Assembly: GCA_003255025.1 (NCBI GenBank)
Contig: QANY01007975.1
Location: 1 to 64,000, forward strand
DNA: 64,000 bases
DNA from: Datisca glomerata
Taxonomy: Eukaryota; Streptophyta; Magnoliopsida; Cucurbitales; Datiscaceae
Reading direction: 5' to 3'
Positions 47,531 through 58,012 of this stretch are shown piece by piece. Made by a program: the position numbers and the translations under genes. Every line of letters begins with the position of its first letter. Within the stretch, counting starts at the first letter, position 1. The notes below the pieces were generated by a model. The model searched no databases and was not told where the DNA came from. It saw only the letters and a list, made by a program, of their open reading frames with translations.

Positions 47531-48822
47531 GATTACCGAAAAGAATAAATAAAATAATATAAATAAATACTCAATCATTTAGAAAAATATGATGCATGAT
47601 GTAAATACTTAAATATTAAAAAAATACAATAAAAAATAGTTCTTTCATGATGTTATAGTAAAAAATGATAGTTTGCCTAATCTAAGGACAATGCCTAAGC
47701 TACTACTTATCGCATCGAGACTTTTCTCATTTGGTTAACGCTTTTCAAGATGTCACTACATCTAGCTTAACCAATCGCCAATGGTTTTGGTCACCTTGAC
47801 CCCATTGACTAGCTCCTATGAGAAATTCCAATGTGTTTCGGTCTAAGTGTTTAACCAACACATCGGCTTTAAATGTTGCTATAAACTAACAGTCTGTCTA
47901 GAAATGGTCCTGCCTCACTATTTCCTTTACAAACTTTAACTTCTCAAGCAACTCGATGACTCAAAGTGACAAATTCTCAAGTTTTTCCCACTGAAAAGAG
48001 GACCACTAGGGCAGCTCTCCATTTCTATATGGCATGTTATTGAGGATGCGAGATTTATAATAAATCATACATTCAAAATTAACCTCTCTATGGTTCATTA
48101 CTAATTACAACGCATAAAAAAATAGTAAATATATTAATAATTTTAAATACTAATCTTCATGGCGTTTGTAAATTTCTCTTTCTCCTTCAGGAAGTCCCAT
48201 CAATTTGTAACTATTTACAAAAGTTCAGTCTCATTTTCAAAATTCAAATTTCAATTCAAAATTAATTTTCCAACAATTTTTACTTTGATAAATAAATTAC
48301 CAAGTAACTTAATCAATTGATTTATTTTTGAAAATAACTTATAACACAAATTCCAGTTACTTAGTGTTGAAAAATTACCGAATTAAACAAAATTAATTTT
48401 TAAGGATTGGACTGGGAAAAACCGTAAGTTTTTCTAAACCCAAAAATTTCTAAAAACTCAAGGTTTCCCAAACCCAAAAGTTTCTAAAATCTCAAGGTTT
48501 CCCAAACCCAAATGTTTCCAAAACCTCAAGGTCTCCTAAATTAACAAGTTTCCAAAACCTCAAGGTTTCCTAAACCACAATTAGGAACCCTACGGTGGCG
48601 AGCGGCCACATGGGCAGCAAGCGATGGTGTGGCGTGGCAATAAGCACTGATGACAACGGTGAACAGTGGCGATGACGGTGACGAATGATGACTTTTCTTG
48701 AATGATGAATTTACATGAAATTTAAAGATACAACTTTTACAAGAATTAAACTACATCAAATCATATGCCTCAATTTTGGTGTACATCAATTCTAAAATCG
48801 AAAATAAAAACCCAGAACCTGG
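47531..48822 (-). other. Leader of copia D, 3' part
   Basis: Matches copia B's leader (7350-8040 and 10300-10780) in inverted orientation, but without B's palindromic insertion, so D is the empty-site reference for it near 48010. A row of repeats with CTCAAGGTTTCC/CCCAAACCCAA lies at 48440-48580. A GC-rich patch follows at 48590-48690. Confidence 0.65.
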
Positions 48823-48842
48823 CGCTGGCGCAGGTTTTTATT

Positions 48843-48912
48843 AAACAACGTTCGACTTGTATGTGTTAAGCATATAACTACCGTTCCTTCTGAGCCAGGA
48901 TCAAACTCTTCT
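48843..48912 (-). rRNA. rrn18: Mitochondrial 18S (SSU) rRNA gene, 5' end fragment
   Basis: The minus strand reads AGAGTTTGATCCTGGCTCAG followed by AAGGAAC...TATATGCTTAACACAT and CAAGTCGAACGTTG. This is the start of plant mitochondrial rrn18; the plastid 16S gene has GGATGAACGCTGGCGGCATG at this place. Only about 70 bp remain, cut near the left junction, with a few substitutions (for example GGTAGTTATATG for the usual GCTAGCTATATG). It is not functional. Confidence 0.8.
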
Positions 48913-49325
48913 TTTGAGTATGATTGGGCCCTGCAGTGGAATACCTGGTGAACCAGGCATACTACTGAACATTTATTCTCTCTCCTGAGCCCTATTATAT
49001 ATACACCAACTCAATCAAAATTAAAGAAAACTTATTGCAACTACATCAACAACCGGAGGGAAATGCATCGGTCCGTCCTACCTACTTACGCTAATAAGGT
49101 TGAAATAAAGGATGCGTTGAGCAAGCTGCGCAACCCCCGGTTCGACTGAATTAAGCCCCGTGCTTGTACAAGGAGGAAGCCAATCCCACCAACTTGAATG
49201 AATTTTTCTTATTAGTATACCCTTTGCTTTTAACATAGATGAAGGAGCTCAACAAACGTGACCGGGCTGCTCATGAGATAATTTTGAAAACAAAAAAAGA
49301 CCTCTTCCTTTCTTTCTTCTTTCTC

Positions 49326-49580
<255 letters not shown>

Positions 49581-50648
49581 CTTGGAAGACATTAGCCGTC
49601 GAAAGGCCTCCCTTTCCTGTTCACTCCACCTTTCTCCGAGTTTGAGCCCAACCGGGCGAACCTGATGATCCGCAGGAAGCTCCTTAACCCCTCTATGACC
49701 GCTATCAAAGAGAATCTTTTTCCTATACTATAGTTGCAAGTCCTATTGTTGTGTTTTGGAATTAGGGGAAGCAAAGCTTCAACAAGTAGAAGCTTCCTGG
49801 AAAAGCTTCAAACAAAGAGGTTGGGTTGTTCACTTCATTGATTTGACTTCACTTTACTTAAGATTAAAGATAGAGGCCTGGCGGGCAGTGAAGGCTCGTT
49901 TAGTAGACAACAAGCTACGGCTTTGACGCGCAGCAACTACTCCTATCAAAATGAAAAGAAGCAAGCTCCGCTTGAAGAAGCGGACCCCTATCAGAGAAAG
50001 CCATTGCGCGCTAGCCTCTTGTTTGTATAGGGTTCCAAACCTGCGCACCCTGATGAAAAAGCCCTTTCCATGTTCTTAGTCTTAGTCAAGCCTAAAGATG
50101 TCCTTATTGAAAACTAAAGCGCTAACGCGTCTTATATTCTTATATAATTAGAAAAGCAACCTTACTAAGTCAAGAGGGAACACAGCCCCCGGATTTCAAA
50201 GTCAAGTTTCTCACCTCCAGTTTGCTTAAGCGGTGTGATCTCTCTATCTCCTTCCGCACCAATGACAGTACTAAATGCGGGTGATCTAGGTCCCCCTTGA
50301 AGTCTCAACTAATGGAGGAGGAGTGACCCAAGGGCCATCAGAGTCGTTGTCGACTGAGTCTTGTCCAGTGGCTTTGTCCTTCCCTTTTTCATCAAGATGA
50401 TTCTTTGGGGAAGAGGATGGATGGCGATGGGTCACGTCGCGGTCTCAAAAATGGAAGTTTTTCGCCTTTCTTAAGATAGCGCAGAAGGTCTTTTAGGGCC
50501 GCTATGTTCGCATCCCCTGACTCATAATTGAAGTGGTCTCGTGCGATCTAATGCGCGGCCATCATGAAGTCGGGTCTGAGCTACCTACGGTTACAGAATC
50601 GCCCACAGAAGCCTCCTTGACTCTCTCTTTATAAAAAAAGCTTTTTGC

Positions 50649-50794
50649 ATCATCAGAATCGATCAGGATCCATTCATCAAACACATTCAAACATGTTTTG
50701 AATCTATCATACAAAACTATATGCTAATATCACAACATCCATCCATACATAAGTTTAAACACTAAATATCTATAATGAAGAACTTATGGATCAG
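50649..50794 (-). other. Leader of copia D, 5' part
   Basis: Short block that aligns with 7221-7345 of copia B (GGATGTTGTGATATTAGCATA and TGAATGGATCC on the minus strand). It shows that the organelle insert is internal to the retrotransposon leader. Confidence 0.75.
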
Positions 50795-50802
50795 ATACCA
50801 AT
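50792..50802 (-). other. Primer-binding site of copia D
   Basis: The minus strand reads ATTGGTATCTGATCC directly after the LTR end CCAACA, a copia tRNA-Met-type primer site. Confidence 0.7.
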
Positions 50803-51545
50803 TGTTGGACCGGGTTTTAAAATTTGATGAAAAATAAATGAACCACGAACAATTCGTAGGTGGAAAATCAAAAAAATTTCACAACAAACAATTAATCATA
50901 TTAAATATAAAACTTTTTCTACGATCATGCATATTTAGATAAACGTATTGAGAATAAGTAAAATAATTTAATACATTTTTCTTGTATCGGAGAAATTTTA
51001 ATTTAGTGGAATCCAATTAATCGTCTCGCATTCTTCGTTCTTTGCAGGAATTCAAATAATCTTCACACGAAAACCCACCTGTAAGATTCAGAAGTATATC
51101 TCACAAGGATATTGCTAGGACTAGAGTGAACTCTCTAAACAATTGAGGAAGAAGAAAGATAATTTTCCTTCTTCCTCTATAGGTTTGACGGCAACAAGGG
51201 AGGAGGGGAAAGAGAAACTTTTTTATTGCTCTGTGTAATCACACATTAGGGTTAGCGTTATGTCAACGCATCTTAGAGATGCAACCCTAATATCATCCTT
51301 TATACAATAATTATAAAATTTACACATATACCCTTGTATGTTAAATCGCCAAAAATCTCCCCCATATGCACTGCTTATGCGAATTTTACATCTCCCTAAA
51401 AGTCAATATTGTGTCCAAATTTATCAATCTAAATTGATAAATTAAATCAATTATTTAATTAATTTTTTTTATTTATTAATTATCCAATAATTTGAAAGTA
51501 ACAACTTAATTAATTTGAACGTTGATGTTGCTCTTCACTACTTAC
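50803..51545 (-). repeat. Partial 5' LTR of copia D
   Basis: Begins TGTTGGACCGGG at 50803 and matches 21231-22036 in the same orientation and about 6440-7206 inverted. Homology stops between 51535 and 51570, about 1.1 kb short of a full B-type LTR. Beyond that point the sequence reads as the first intron of the HD-Zip gene, so the LTR is truncated at a junction with gene sequence. Confidence 0.75.
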
Positions 51546-51629
51546 AGAACACTCCAAAATGAGGAAACTTTTGTGCTTCAGGACCTTGAAGATGGAATTA
51601 AGGAAGCCATAGCAAAACAGAATAAGTAC
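51546..51629 (-). other. Start of HD-Zip intron 1, cut by copia D
   Basis: The minus strand starts GTACTTATTCTG, a usable plant splice donor, and continues for about 60-85 bp before LTR homology begins. No acceptor, branch region or exon 2 is seen within the LTR or beyond it in the window. Confidence 0.6.
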
Positions 51630-51980
51630 CTGAATGAGGAGTGTTTTTTTCTCTTCCTTCAAACGTTCAAACTGAGATGCTAAATGCTCATAACTAGCTC
51701 TAAGAATTCTCAACTGCTGCTCTATCTGTTTTGACTTCCATCGAGCTCTCCTGTTTTGAAACCAAATAGCAACTTGGCGAGGATGGAGCCCAAGCTCTGT
51801 TGCTATCTGCACCTTCTTCCTTGGCTCAAGCTTTGTATCAGATTCAAATATGGACTCTAATGATCTGATTTGTTCATCACTGAACTTCCTCTTGTTCTTG
51901 CTGATCTTGCTCTTCTTCTGTGCCTGTGGGCTGGTTAATGACTTTGTGTTTTCTTCTGTTAGGTACTCTGTTTTGTCCAT
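51630..51980 (-). CDS. ATHB7/ATHB12-like: HD-Zip class I homeobox transcription factor, exon 1 (HB7/HB12-like)
   Basis: ATG at 51980, 117 codons in phase 0 up to a CAG|GTACTT splice donor at 51630/51629. Residues 1-27 are a polar Lys/Ser-rich lead. About 28-85 form a homeodomain with LEPRKKVQIATELGL and the recognition helix QVAIWFQNRRARWKSKQ. The leucine zipper follows directly, with heptad I86, L93, L100, L107 and L114. The homeodomain-zipper fusion is plant-specific; YEHLASQFERLKEEKK is closest to the gamma clade (ATHB7/ATHB12), nuclear regulators of water-deficit and ABA responses. Family members have a second exon with a C-terminal acidic/Trp-rich region; none is found because copia D lies within about 90 bp downstream. 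Exon 1 has no disruptions, so it was under selection until recently or still is. Without exon 2, reading through the donor adds only 39 unrelated residues. Confidence 0.88.
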
Positions 51981-52087
51981 TTCTTTGAGCTTTTGTGTTA
52001 CAAAGGAGTAGATATAGGAGGACTCTGATTATGGACGGAAAAAGGATGATATGGGCAAGAGTTTAGTTCAGGTACTGAGCTTGGACT

Positions 52088-52100
52088 ATTAGCTATATAG
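52088..52100 (-). promoter_or_regulatory. Possible TATA box of the HD-Zip gene
   Basis: The minus strand reads AGCTATATAGCTAATAG about 110 bp upstream of the HD-Zip ATG. Transcription would start near 52060-52065 and give a 5' UTR of about 80 nt. No clear ABRE (ACGTG core) is seen close by. Confidence 0.4.
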
Positions 52101-52943
52101 CTGCTGGTCATCAACAAAAGAAAAATCTATATTTGCATTTTAGTACTTGGAATTGGAATTATTAATTCCTAACCATTGGGTATATAATTTAGATATGGTA
52201 ACTTTACTATTCAGCTGATTTGGTGGCTGTGGCTACTGGCTAGTAGTTCTTGTCTGCTTTATTTGGTTAATAAGGTTTAGGATAAACTAATTAAATTTTG
52301 TTGAACTAATTACATTCTGACATTGTAAACACTCTACAGTTTCCTCCTTTTTCTCAAAATTTGGAGGGTAGTGGTCATACAGTATGATCTAACATAGTTC
52401 TTTAAGAAACTAAACTAAATTTGAAGAGAGATATTCCAAACTTATATAAAATGATATTTATGATGACAAATCTTCCTCTTTGTTTCAAGTAATTTCACCA
52501 TAAAGTTTTCCTTTATTAGTTGACAAAAATATTTGGGAGAGCAGTTTGAGGAATAACCAGATATTTTGACATATATAATAATTGTACCATATGGGTTATG
52601 ATACACGAGTACACATGTAAATGTAAATCTATGCTTAATGATTTTTGTACATTTAATTAAGTATTTCACGCCATCATGCCGTGAGATGACAAAGCAAATT
52701 ACTGCAGTCTTTTGCACAGTATTAAGATTACTTTTTTTTTAATTGAAGGGAGAGGATAAGTACAAGATTAAGCTTGCTTAATAAGTCAAATTAACAGGAC
52801 TATATGAACAATAGAAGTCGCCTAATACCGACAAGCCAAAAAAGGTGTAAATTCTCATGTCAAAATCACAAAAAGAAAACAACCCAGTTGGGCAATTGGA
52901 CAAAATCATAATTATTACACTTACACATTTCTTATTTCTAGAA
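52101..52943 (-). other. Upstream region of the HD-Zip gene
   Basis: About 840 bp between the TATA-like site and the MULE. AT-rich, with no other gene recognised. The MULE's target duplication ATTTCTAGAA (52934-52943) marks its boundary, so distal promoter elements are displaced by 5 kb. Confidence 0.5.
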
Positions 52944-53389
52944 GAGTAAAATACAGTTTTATCCTCTATAATTTAGACTAATTTTTATAAAAATAGTAGA
53001 TAAAATCCTACAGTTATATTGTTGATTTACGTTTATCATTCTGTAAGTATTCCGTTATCCTAAACTAACTGACCGTCACAGAAGTCTTACGTGACAATAC
53101 AATATAAATTACACGATGCCACATAATTCTAAATTGTTACCCAACGGCCACGTCAGCAATTACCCTATATTTCTTCCTTCTTCCCCCCACTCCATGACCC
53201 CATTGTTGCAGAACTCAATATGCGTGATTAGGGTTTTCCTTCTTGCCCCGAGTCTACGACCACCATTGTCGCAGAACCCCCATGAGCGTGATTAGGATTC
53301 TCTTCTTCTTCCTTATTCCCCCAGTCCGCGACCACCATTTTAGTGGCTTCTTCAACCTCAACGACCTCCTCTTCACATGGACATCAGTG

Positions 53390-53709
53390 AACACTATGTT
53401 ATTGTGGAGTTGTTGCTCAGACCAGGACATCGTGGACACAAGCAAACTCATAGAGGAATTTTTTTGGTTGTTATGCATACTTGGTGAGTTTGTGCTATAA
53501 TATTTTACGATTTTAATGAATTTTTGAAAATTCTAATATTATTTTACTGTTAAGGTGGGGATGATCCAGGATATGGATATTTTGCTTGGTATGAAGATGA
53601 TTTGCCAAATTCAAAGGAAATGATTAAACTTCTGAAGAAAAATATGAAATTGTTGGAGCAAGAGAGTGACCAATATCGTGAGAAAATGAAAAGATGTGGT
53701 TGTTTATAG
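53390..53709 (+). pseudogene. GRF-type zinc finger gene carried by the MULE
   Basis: Exon-like block 53397-53483 reads CYCGVVAQTRTSWTQANS-stop-RNFFGCYAYL, matching the GRF zinc finger pattern C-x-C-G ... TS-x-T-x-x-N-x-x-R-x-F-x-x-C with a stop in the NPGR position. A GTGAGT donor at 53484 and a TTAAG acceptor at 53554 bound a ~70-bp intron. The second block 53557-53709 reads GDDPGYGYFAWYEDDLPNSK (the C-x-x-F-x-W half with Cys lost) and a Lys/Glu-rich coiled tail MKLLEQESDQYREKMKRC, stop TAG. GRF zinc fingers bind nucleic acids. The phase at the intron does not match exactly, so it is already broken. Confidence 0.7.
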
Positions 53710-54424
53710 CATTATCATGGCTTGTAATTGTGTTCATGTTATTATTAGGATGCCCCAAAGAAGATGTTAGTGAAAGTTTATGTAAATTAAGTTAAAGTTT
53801 ATATGTTTATCTAATTATGTTCATGATATTTTGAATCCCATATTTTGATGTTATAGACTTGACTGTTTATGTTATCGAGTTTATGTTGTGTTTACATGGG
53901 ATTTTGTTATGTAATTTTGTTCACATGTGATTCTGTTATATAATTGTGTTTACATGAATTCTGTGAAAGTAATTCTGTCAATATTACATATAAATTCTGT
54001 CAATATTCCATACACATTCTGTCAAGATTCAAACAACTTAATTCAGTACAAAATATTTCATACAACTTAGTTCAGTGAAAGAAACTTTCATTGCAATATA
54101 CTTAAATTTCCTTTGAAATATATAACTTAAAATTCATCAACTATTAACATCAAAATCCAGATTCACCTAAAAAGGGTACAAAATATACTCATAAAAGCAC
54201 CTATTAACATCCTAGCACCTATTAACATCACCTAATCCAGCACAAAACAAAATGCATAAAATATTGTATAAAACAGTACCTAACACCTATTAACATCACC
54301 TAAACCCGCACAAAACAACATGCACAAAATACAGTTTCACTGATCCAGCACAAAACAACAATAGTACAAAACAGAAACAGTTTCACTAATCCAGCACAAA
54401 ACAAAAAGCGTTTCACTAATTGCT

Positions 54425-57040
54425 TCATCTTATTTCACTCCCAGCAGCAACACCTCTTCCCCTCCTAGTGGTTGTTTGACTTCTAGCAGCACCAGTAACA
54501 TAACTGCTTGCTTGAGTTCCAGCAACAATGCTTGTTTTAGATGAAATCTACAAAGATAAATTAAACACATGTAAAGTGTAAATCAGACATTTACCGAACA
54601 TGATTATAAAAAAATCAGATAACATGTAAAGTAAAATCTTACTTCGAACCCTATGAAATTAGATCACTTTGCACCCCTATTGGTTCATATAGCAGCGTTC
54701 TTCACTCTTAGACCAACATTTCTCTTTGCAACTACTGTAGCCCCTTTACATGTCCTCTTATTATGCCTAATCGTGTGACACTTTCTACATGTTAATGTAT
54801 CATTCATCCTTTTGAATTTTAAAGGCAACACTATATTTTAATCAATGGTTACTTTAGGCCAAAAGTTTGGTCCATTACATGTCTGTATAAAATGAAAATA
54901 AGTGGCCAACAAAGTATCTTTGTAGTAGAACTTGTCCACATACTCATCAAGATTACTGTCCATGAAGTAAATACACTATATGGCATGCATACAAGGAATA
55001 CCAAACACATTCCATCTATAACAGTTGCAAGACCTAGCAGCCACGTCAAACACAAGCCTATCTCTTTCACAATCAACTTCAATTTTTTGTTCCTCATTCC
55101 ATACAACTTGACAATTCCTTGAAGGCTCAACAGAGTTCTGGAACTTCAGTTTAATTTTAAGACCATGAGACCATCATACTTCATAATATCAATCATATTT
55201 TGTTTTATCCTATTCATCAAAGTTCTTATGATATTCCCATTCACTGTCATTATGGACTTGTCCTTAAATTGCAAGATGTATGCATTGAAGCTCTCAGAAA
55301 AGTTATTAAACAACATATCACACTTTGTAGTAACACTGAATGCATTCTTGGCCTAATGTTTTGTAGGGTGATCCTTCAACCATTTATATGCATTTTCTTC
55401 TAATTCACGCAACACATTCATCTCCTTCTCAAAATACGCAATGGGACTTGCCTTTGCACCATTCCACAAGTAATCCTTATAAACATTTCCCTTCCATGTT
55501 GTCTTGAAGTTAGCATATAAGTGCCTAACACAAAGTCTGTGATCAAGGGTAGGATAACCCTCCAATCCCTTTTGTTGGACAGGGATAAAAGTCTACTGTT
55601 TGGACTCTTCCACACCTCCTATATCATTAAGTAGTAAATACATGAACCATTGCCAAGAATCCCTTGACTCATTCTTCATTACTGCCTAAGCAAAAAGATC
55701 ATCATTACCATCAACCAACTGCCATTAATTGAACTCCACAAGGATCTTTTAGATGGCAAGCCTCAATGCCAATTATAGGTATGCAATCATTCAAAAAGCT
55801 TGTTTGCACGCATCTAAGTAAACATACAACCTTTAAAAAATAGGCTGCCTATCAATCTTAGGTCTATCAACTTGGATCTTCACTGTACTACCCTTATTTG
55901 AGTTCAATATCCATTCACAGTAGTCACACAACCTACCATATTATTCAGTGTAAGTCCCTTCAATCTCCAGTCAAGCATATTGTTTTCTCTATATGCTTGA
56001 CTTTTTAAATGTTCACTAACAAGTCCTTCCTTACTGTTTCCCTAATATCAGTCATCTTCCACCTACAATGTGTCCTAAACCTATCCATGTAATGTTTTGC
56101 AAGCTATTTTGGGCTCACATGCCTATTTCAGAAGGTTCCATATCACCTATCTCTGGATTAAAAGATATTACATGCATGCTATTCTCTTTTTGCATCAATG
56201 ATGCATATAATCTCCATAGACAGTCACCACTAGTACACTTGACCAATACTCTACTTGCCTCATTTTTTACAAACTTCAAATCCACCCATTTTGTCTAATA
56301 TGGGCCTTAACAACATCACCAAACTCAACTCTATTTTTAAACTTCATGCCTACTTTAAAAATAACATGACGCATGTCACTATCAGTCATGGATTCTAGGA
56401 AATCTTCATAATTCTCCTCATCAGAATTGTGGGGAGAATTCAACTCCTCAGAATTTTCATGCTCAAACTCCACTTGTGGCACTTGTGGCTCAACCCCTCC
56501 AACATCAAACTCATTGTTATTTAGCTCATAATCACTATCTACTGCATCCTCTAAGTCAATACTCCTAAACTTGAATCACTATCATTGCCCCCATTAGATA
56601 CTGCCACTGCCCACACTATTACTCCCCCCACACTAATCATTATTACTTTCATCATCCTCATCCTCAACATGCATATTCTCATCATCAGTATTCAAATGAT
56701 CAGCAATCAAATTACCAGTATTCAAAGACTCGTATGAATGTTCAACATAGACATGTATAAGTCTAGTAGGTGGAACTGCCCTACACATTTGTATTACATC
56801 CCCAGCAATTCTTATCTCTACCAAACCAGATTTCATATCCTCACCAGGCTTTACATAATACATGGTAATATATTCAAAAGTACCAGAACAATCAAACATA
56901 TCATCTAGTTCTAACAGACTCATATTATCCGAGTCACAGTCATCAAAAATAAAAAATTTACCTCATAAGTATTTTGTAGGAGTGGACCATTCAAATTGTC
57001 CATTATGATGCAAATGAATCGAAAATGGATATGGAGCCAT
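54425..57040 (-). pseudogene. MuDR-like (MULE) transposase
   Basis: ATG at 57040 (MAPYPFSIHLHHNGQFEW: PB1-like N-terminal domain of plant MULE transposases), continuing to MYYVKPGEDMKSGLVEIRIA and an acidic linker (56633-56923). The MuDR DNA-binding region follows: FKVGMKFKNRVEFGDVVKAH (56290-56380) and then KFVKNEASRVLVKC...CLWRLYAS. The transposase core contains CIPIIGIEACHLKDP near 55760, where the first catalytic Asp (usual GIDGCHLKG) is Glu, and DHRLCVRHLYANFKTTWKG (55480-55545). The C-terminus has a SWIM zinc domain CNCYRWNVFGIPCMHAI (near 55000) and a CCHC knuckle CRKCHTIRHNKRTC (near 54770). It ends at TGA 54425. Several stops and frameshifts and probable introns (for example near 54550-54650) break it. 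Confidence 0.85.
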
Positions 57041-57115
57041 CACTGTAATTAAAACAACATCAATCAGTATACAATTACATCAGAAAACCTCTTAATTGCT
57101 AAATGAGACTATAAT

Positions 57116-57360
57116 AATTGCTCAATTAGACTGTAATCCCCATTAGAACTCTAATTCTTAAAATTAGGAAATCTTAATTCCTAAAATTAGGAATTAGGGT
57201 TTCTTTAGTATAGGAATTATGGTTCCAATGGGGAATTAGGTTAGGAATTAGAGTTTTCTAATTTTAGGAATTAGGGTTCTAGTGGAGAATTAGGATTTCA
57301 AAATTTAGAAAACCCTTATTCCTATACAAAACCCTAATTCCTATACTAAACAAATCCATG
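57116..57360. repeat. Degenerate AATTAGGAATTAGGGTT repeats upstream of the transposase
   Basis: Around ten variants of GGAATTAGGGTT on the plus strand, plus ACCCTAATTCCTATAC in reverse at 57320-57350, can pair into hairpins. Telo-box-like AAACCCTAA occurs at 57335. The array lies just upstream of the transposase start codon, so it may be part of the element's promoter; that is inference. Confidence 0.6.
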
Positions 57361-58012
57361 ACAAACTCATAAAAACAATAAAACGAATCCTCAAAATTCA
57401 ACAAAATGACAAAACAAACTCAAAACAGAAGAGAAGACGACAAACTCATAAAAACAACAACAATCTCCTCGAAATCTAGCAAAATGAAACAATAAAAAAA
57501 TCAAATCAACCACGAAGAGGAACAATCCATCGACAAGCATCTCCTCTAAATCCATCAAAATGAGACATTACACAAATCTCACAACAAAAATCGAAGAATA
57601 GAAAAATTACCTCCTGAGAACTTCAACCTCCTCCAATCATCCGTGAAGTGGAACAACCTCTCGAGCACAACAAAAGTTTCGATTAACTTAGAAACCTTCG
57701 AACCCTAGATCGCCTAATTTGGAGAGAATATCGAAAGAGGGATTTTGGGGGAAGGGTAAAAATGAGGTGAGGTGTTTTTTGGGTAAAGGTTAAAGTCACA
57801 TGGTCGTTGCGGTAACAGACGTGTAATTTACCATGTATTATCACGTAAGACTTCTGTGACGGCCCGTTAGTTTATGACAACAAAATACTTACGGAAGGGT
57901 AAACGTAGATCAACAATGTAAGTATATGACCTTATCTGCTACTTTTTGAAAATGAGGGTTGAAAATGAAAATTAACTGTAGGGGATAAAATTATATTTTA
58001 CCATTTCTAGAA

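Larger units (their letters stand above)
52944..58002. mobile_element. MuDR-type MULE, full length with TIRs and target duplication
   Basis: TIRs of about 190 bp start (G)AGTAAAATACAGTTTTATC at 52944 and GGTAAAATATAATTTTATC inward from 58002, sharing CACAGAAGTCTTACGTGA. They are flanked by ATTTCTAGA(A) at 52934-52943 and 58003-58012, a 9-10-bp duplication as expected for Mutator. The element carries a decayed transposase on the minus strand (57040-54425) and a GRF-zinc-finger gene on the plus strand (about 53390-53709) in convergent orientation. The 1.03 kb element at 40135 is a related non-autonomous form. Confidence 0.9.

Noticed and set aside
48843..48912. Functional rRNA gene or plastid 16S
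   Set aside because: Only about 70 bp remain, and the diagnostic bases are mitochondrial rather than plastid.
49592..50048. Two minus-strand open frames of 60-64 codons in the organelle block
   Set aside because: No recognisable mitochondrial or plastid protein; mitochondrial spacer often shows such chance frames.
51510..51629. 39-residue extension of the HD-Zip reading frame past the zipper
   Set aside because: It begins at a good splice donor (CAG|GTACTT), matches no HD-Zip C-terminus and runs into LTR sequence; treated as intron read-through.
57116..57360. Possible CRISPR-like array
   Set aside because: Repeats are degenerate, unevenly spaced and in both orientations, in plant nuclear DNA inside a transposon.
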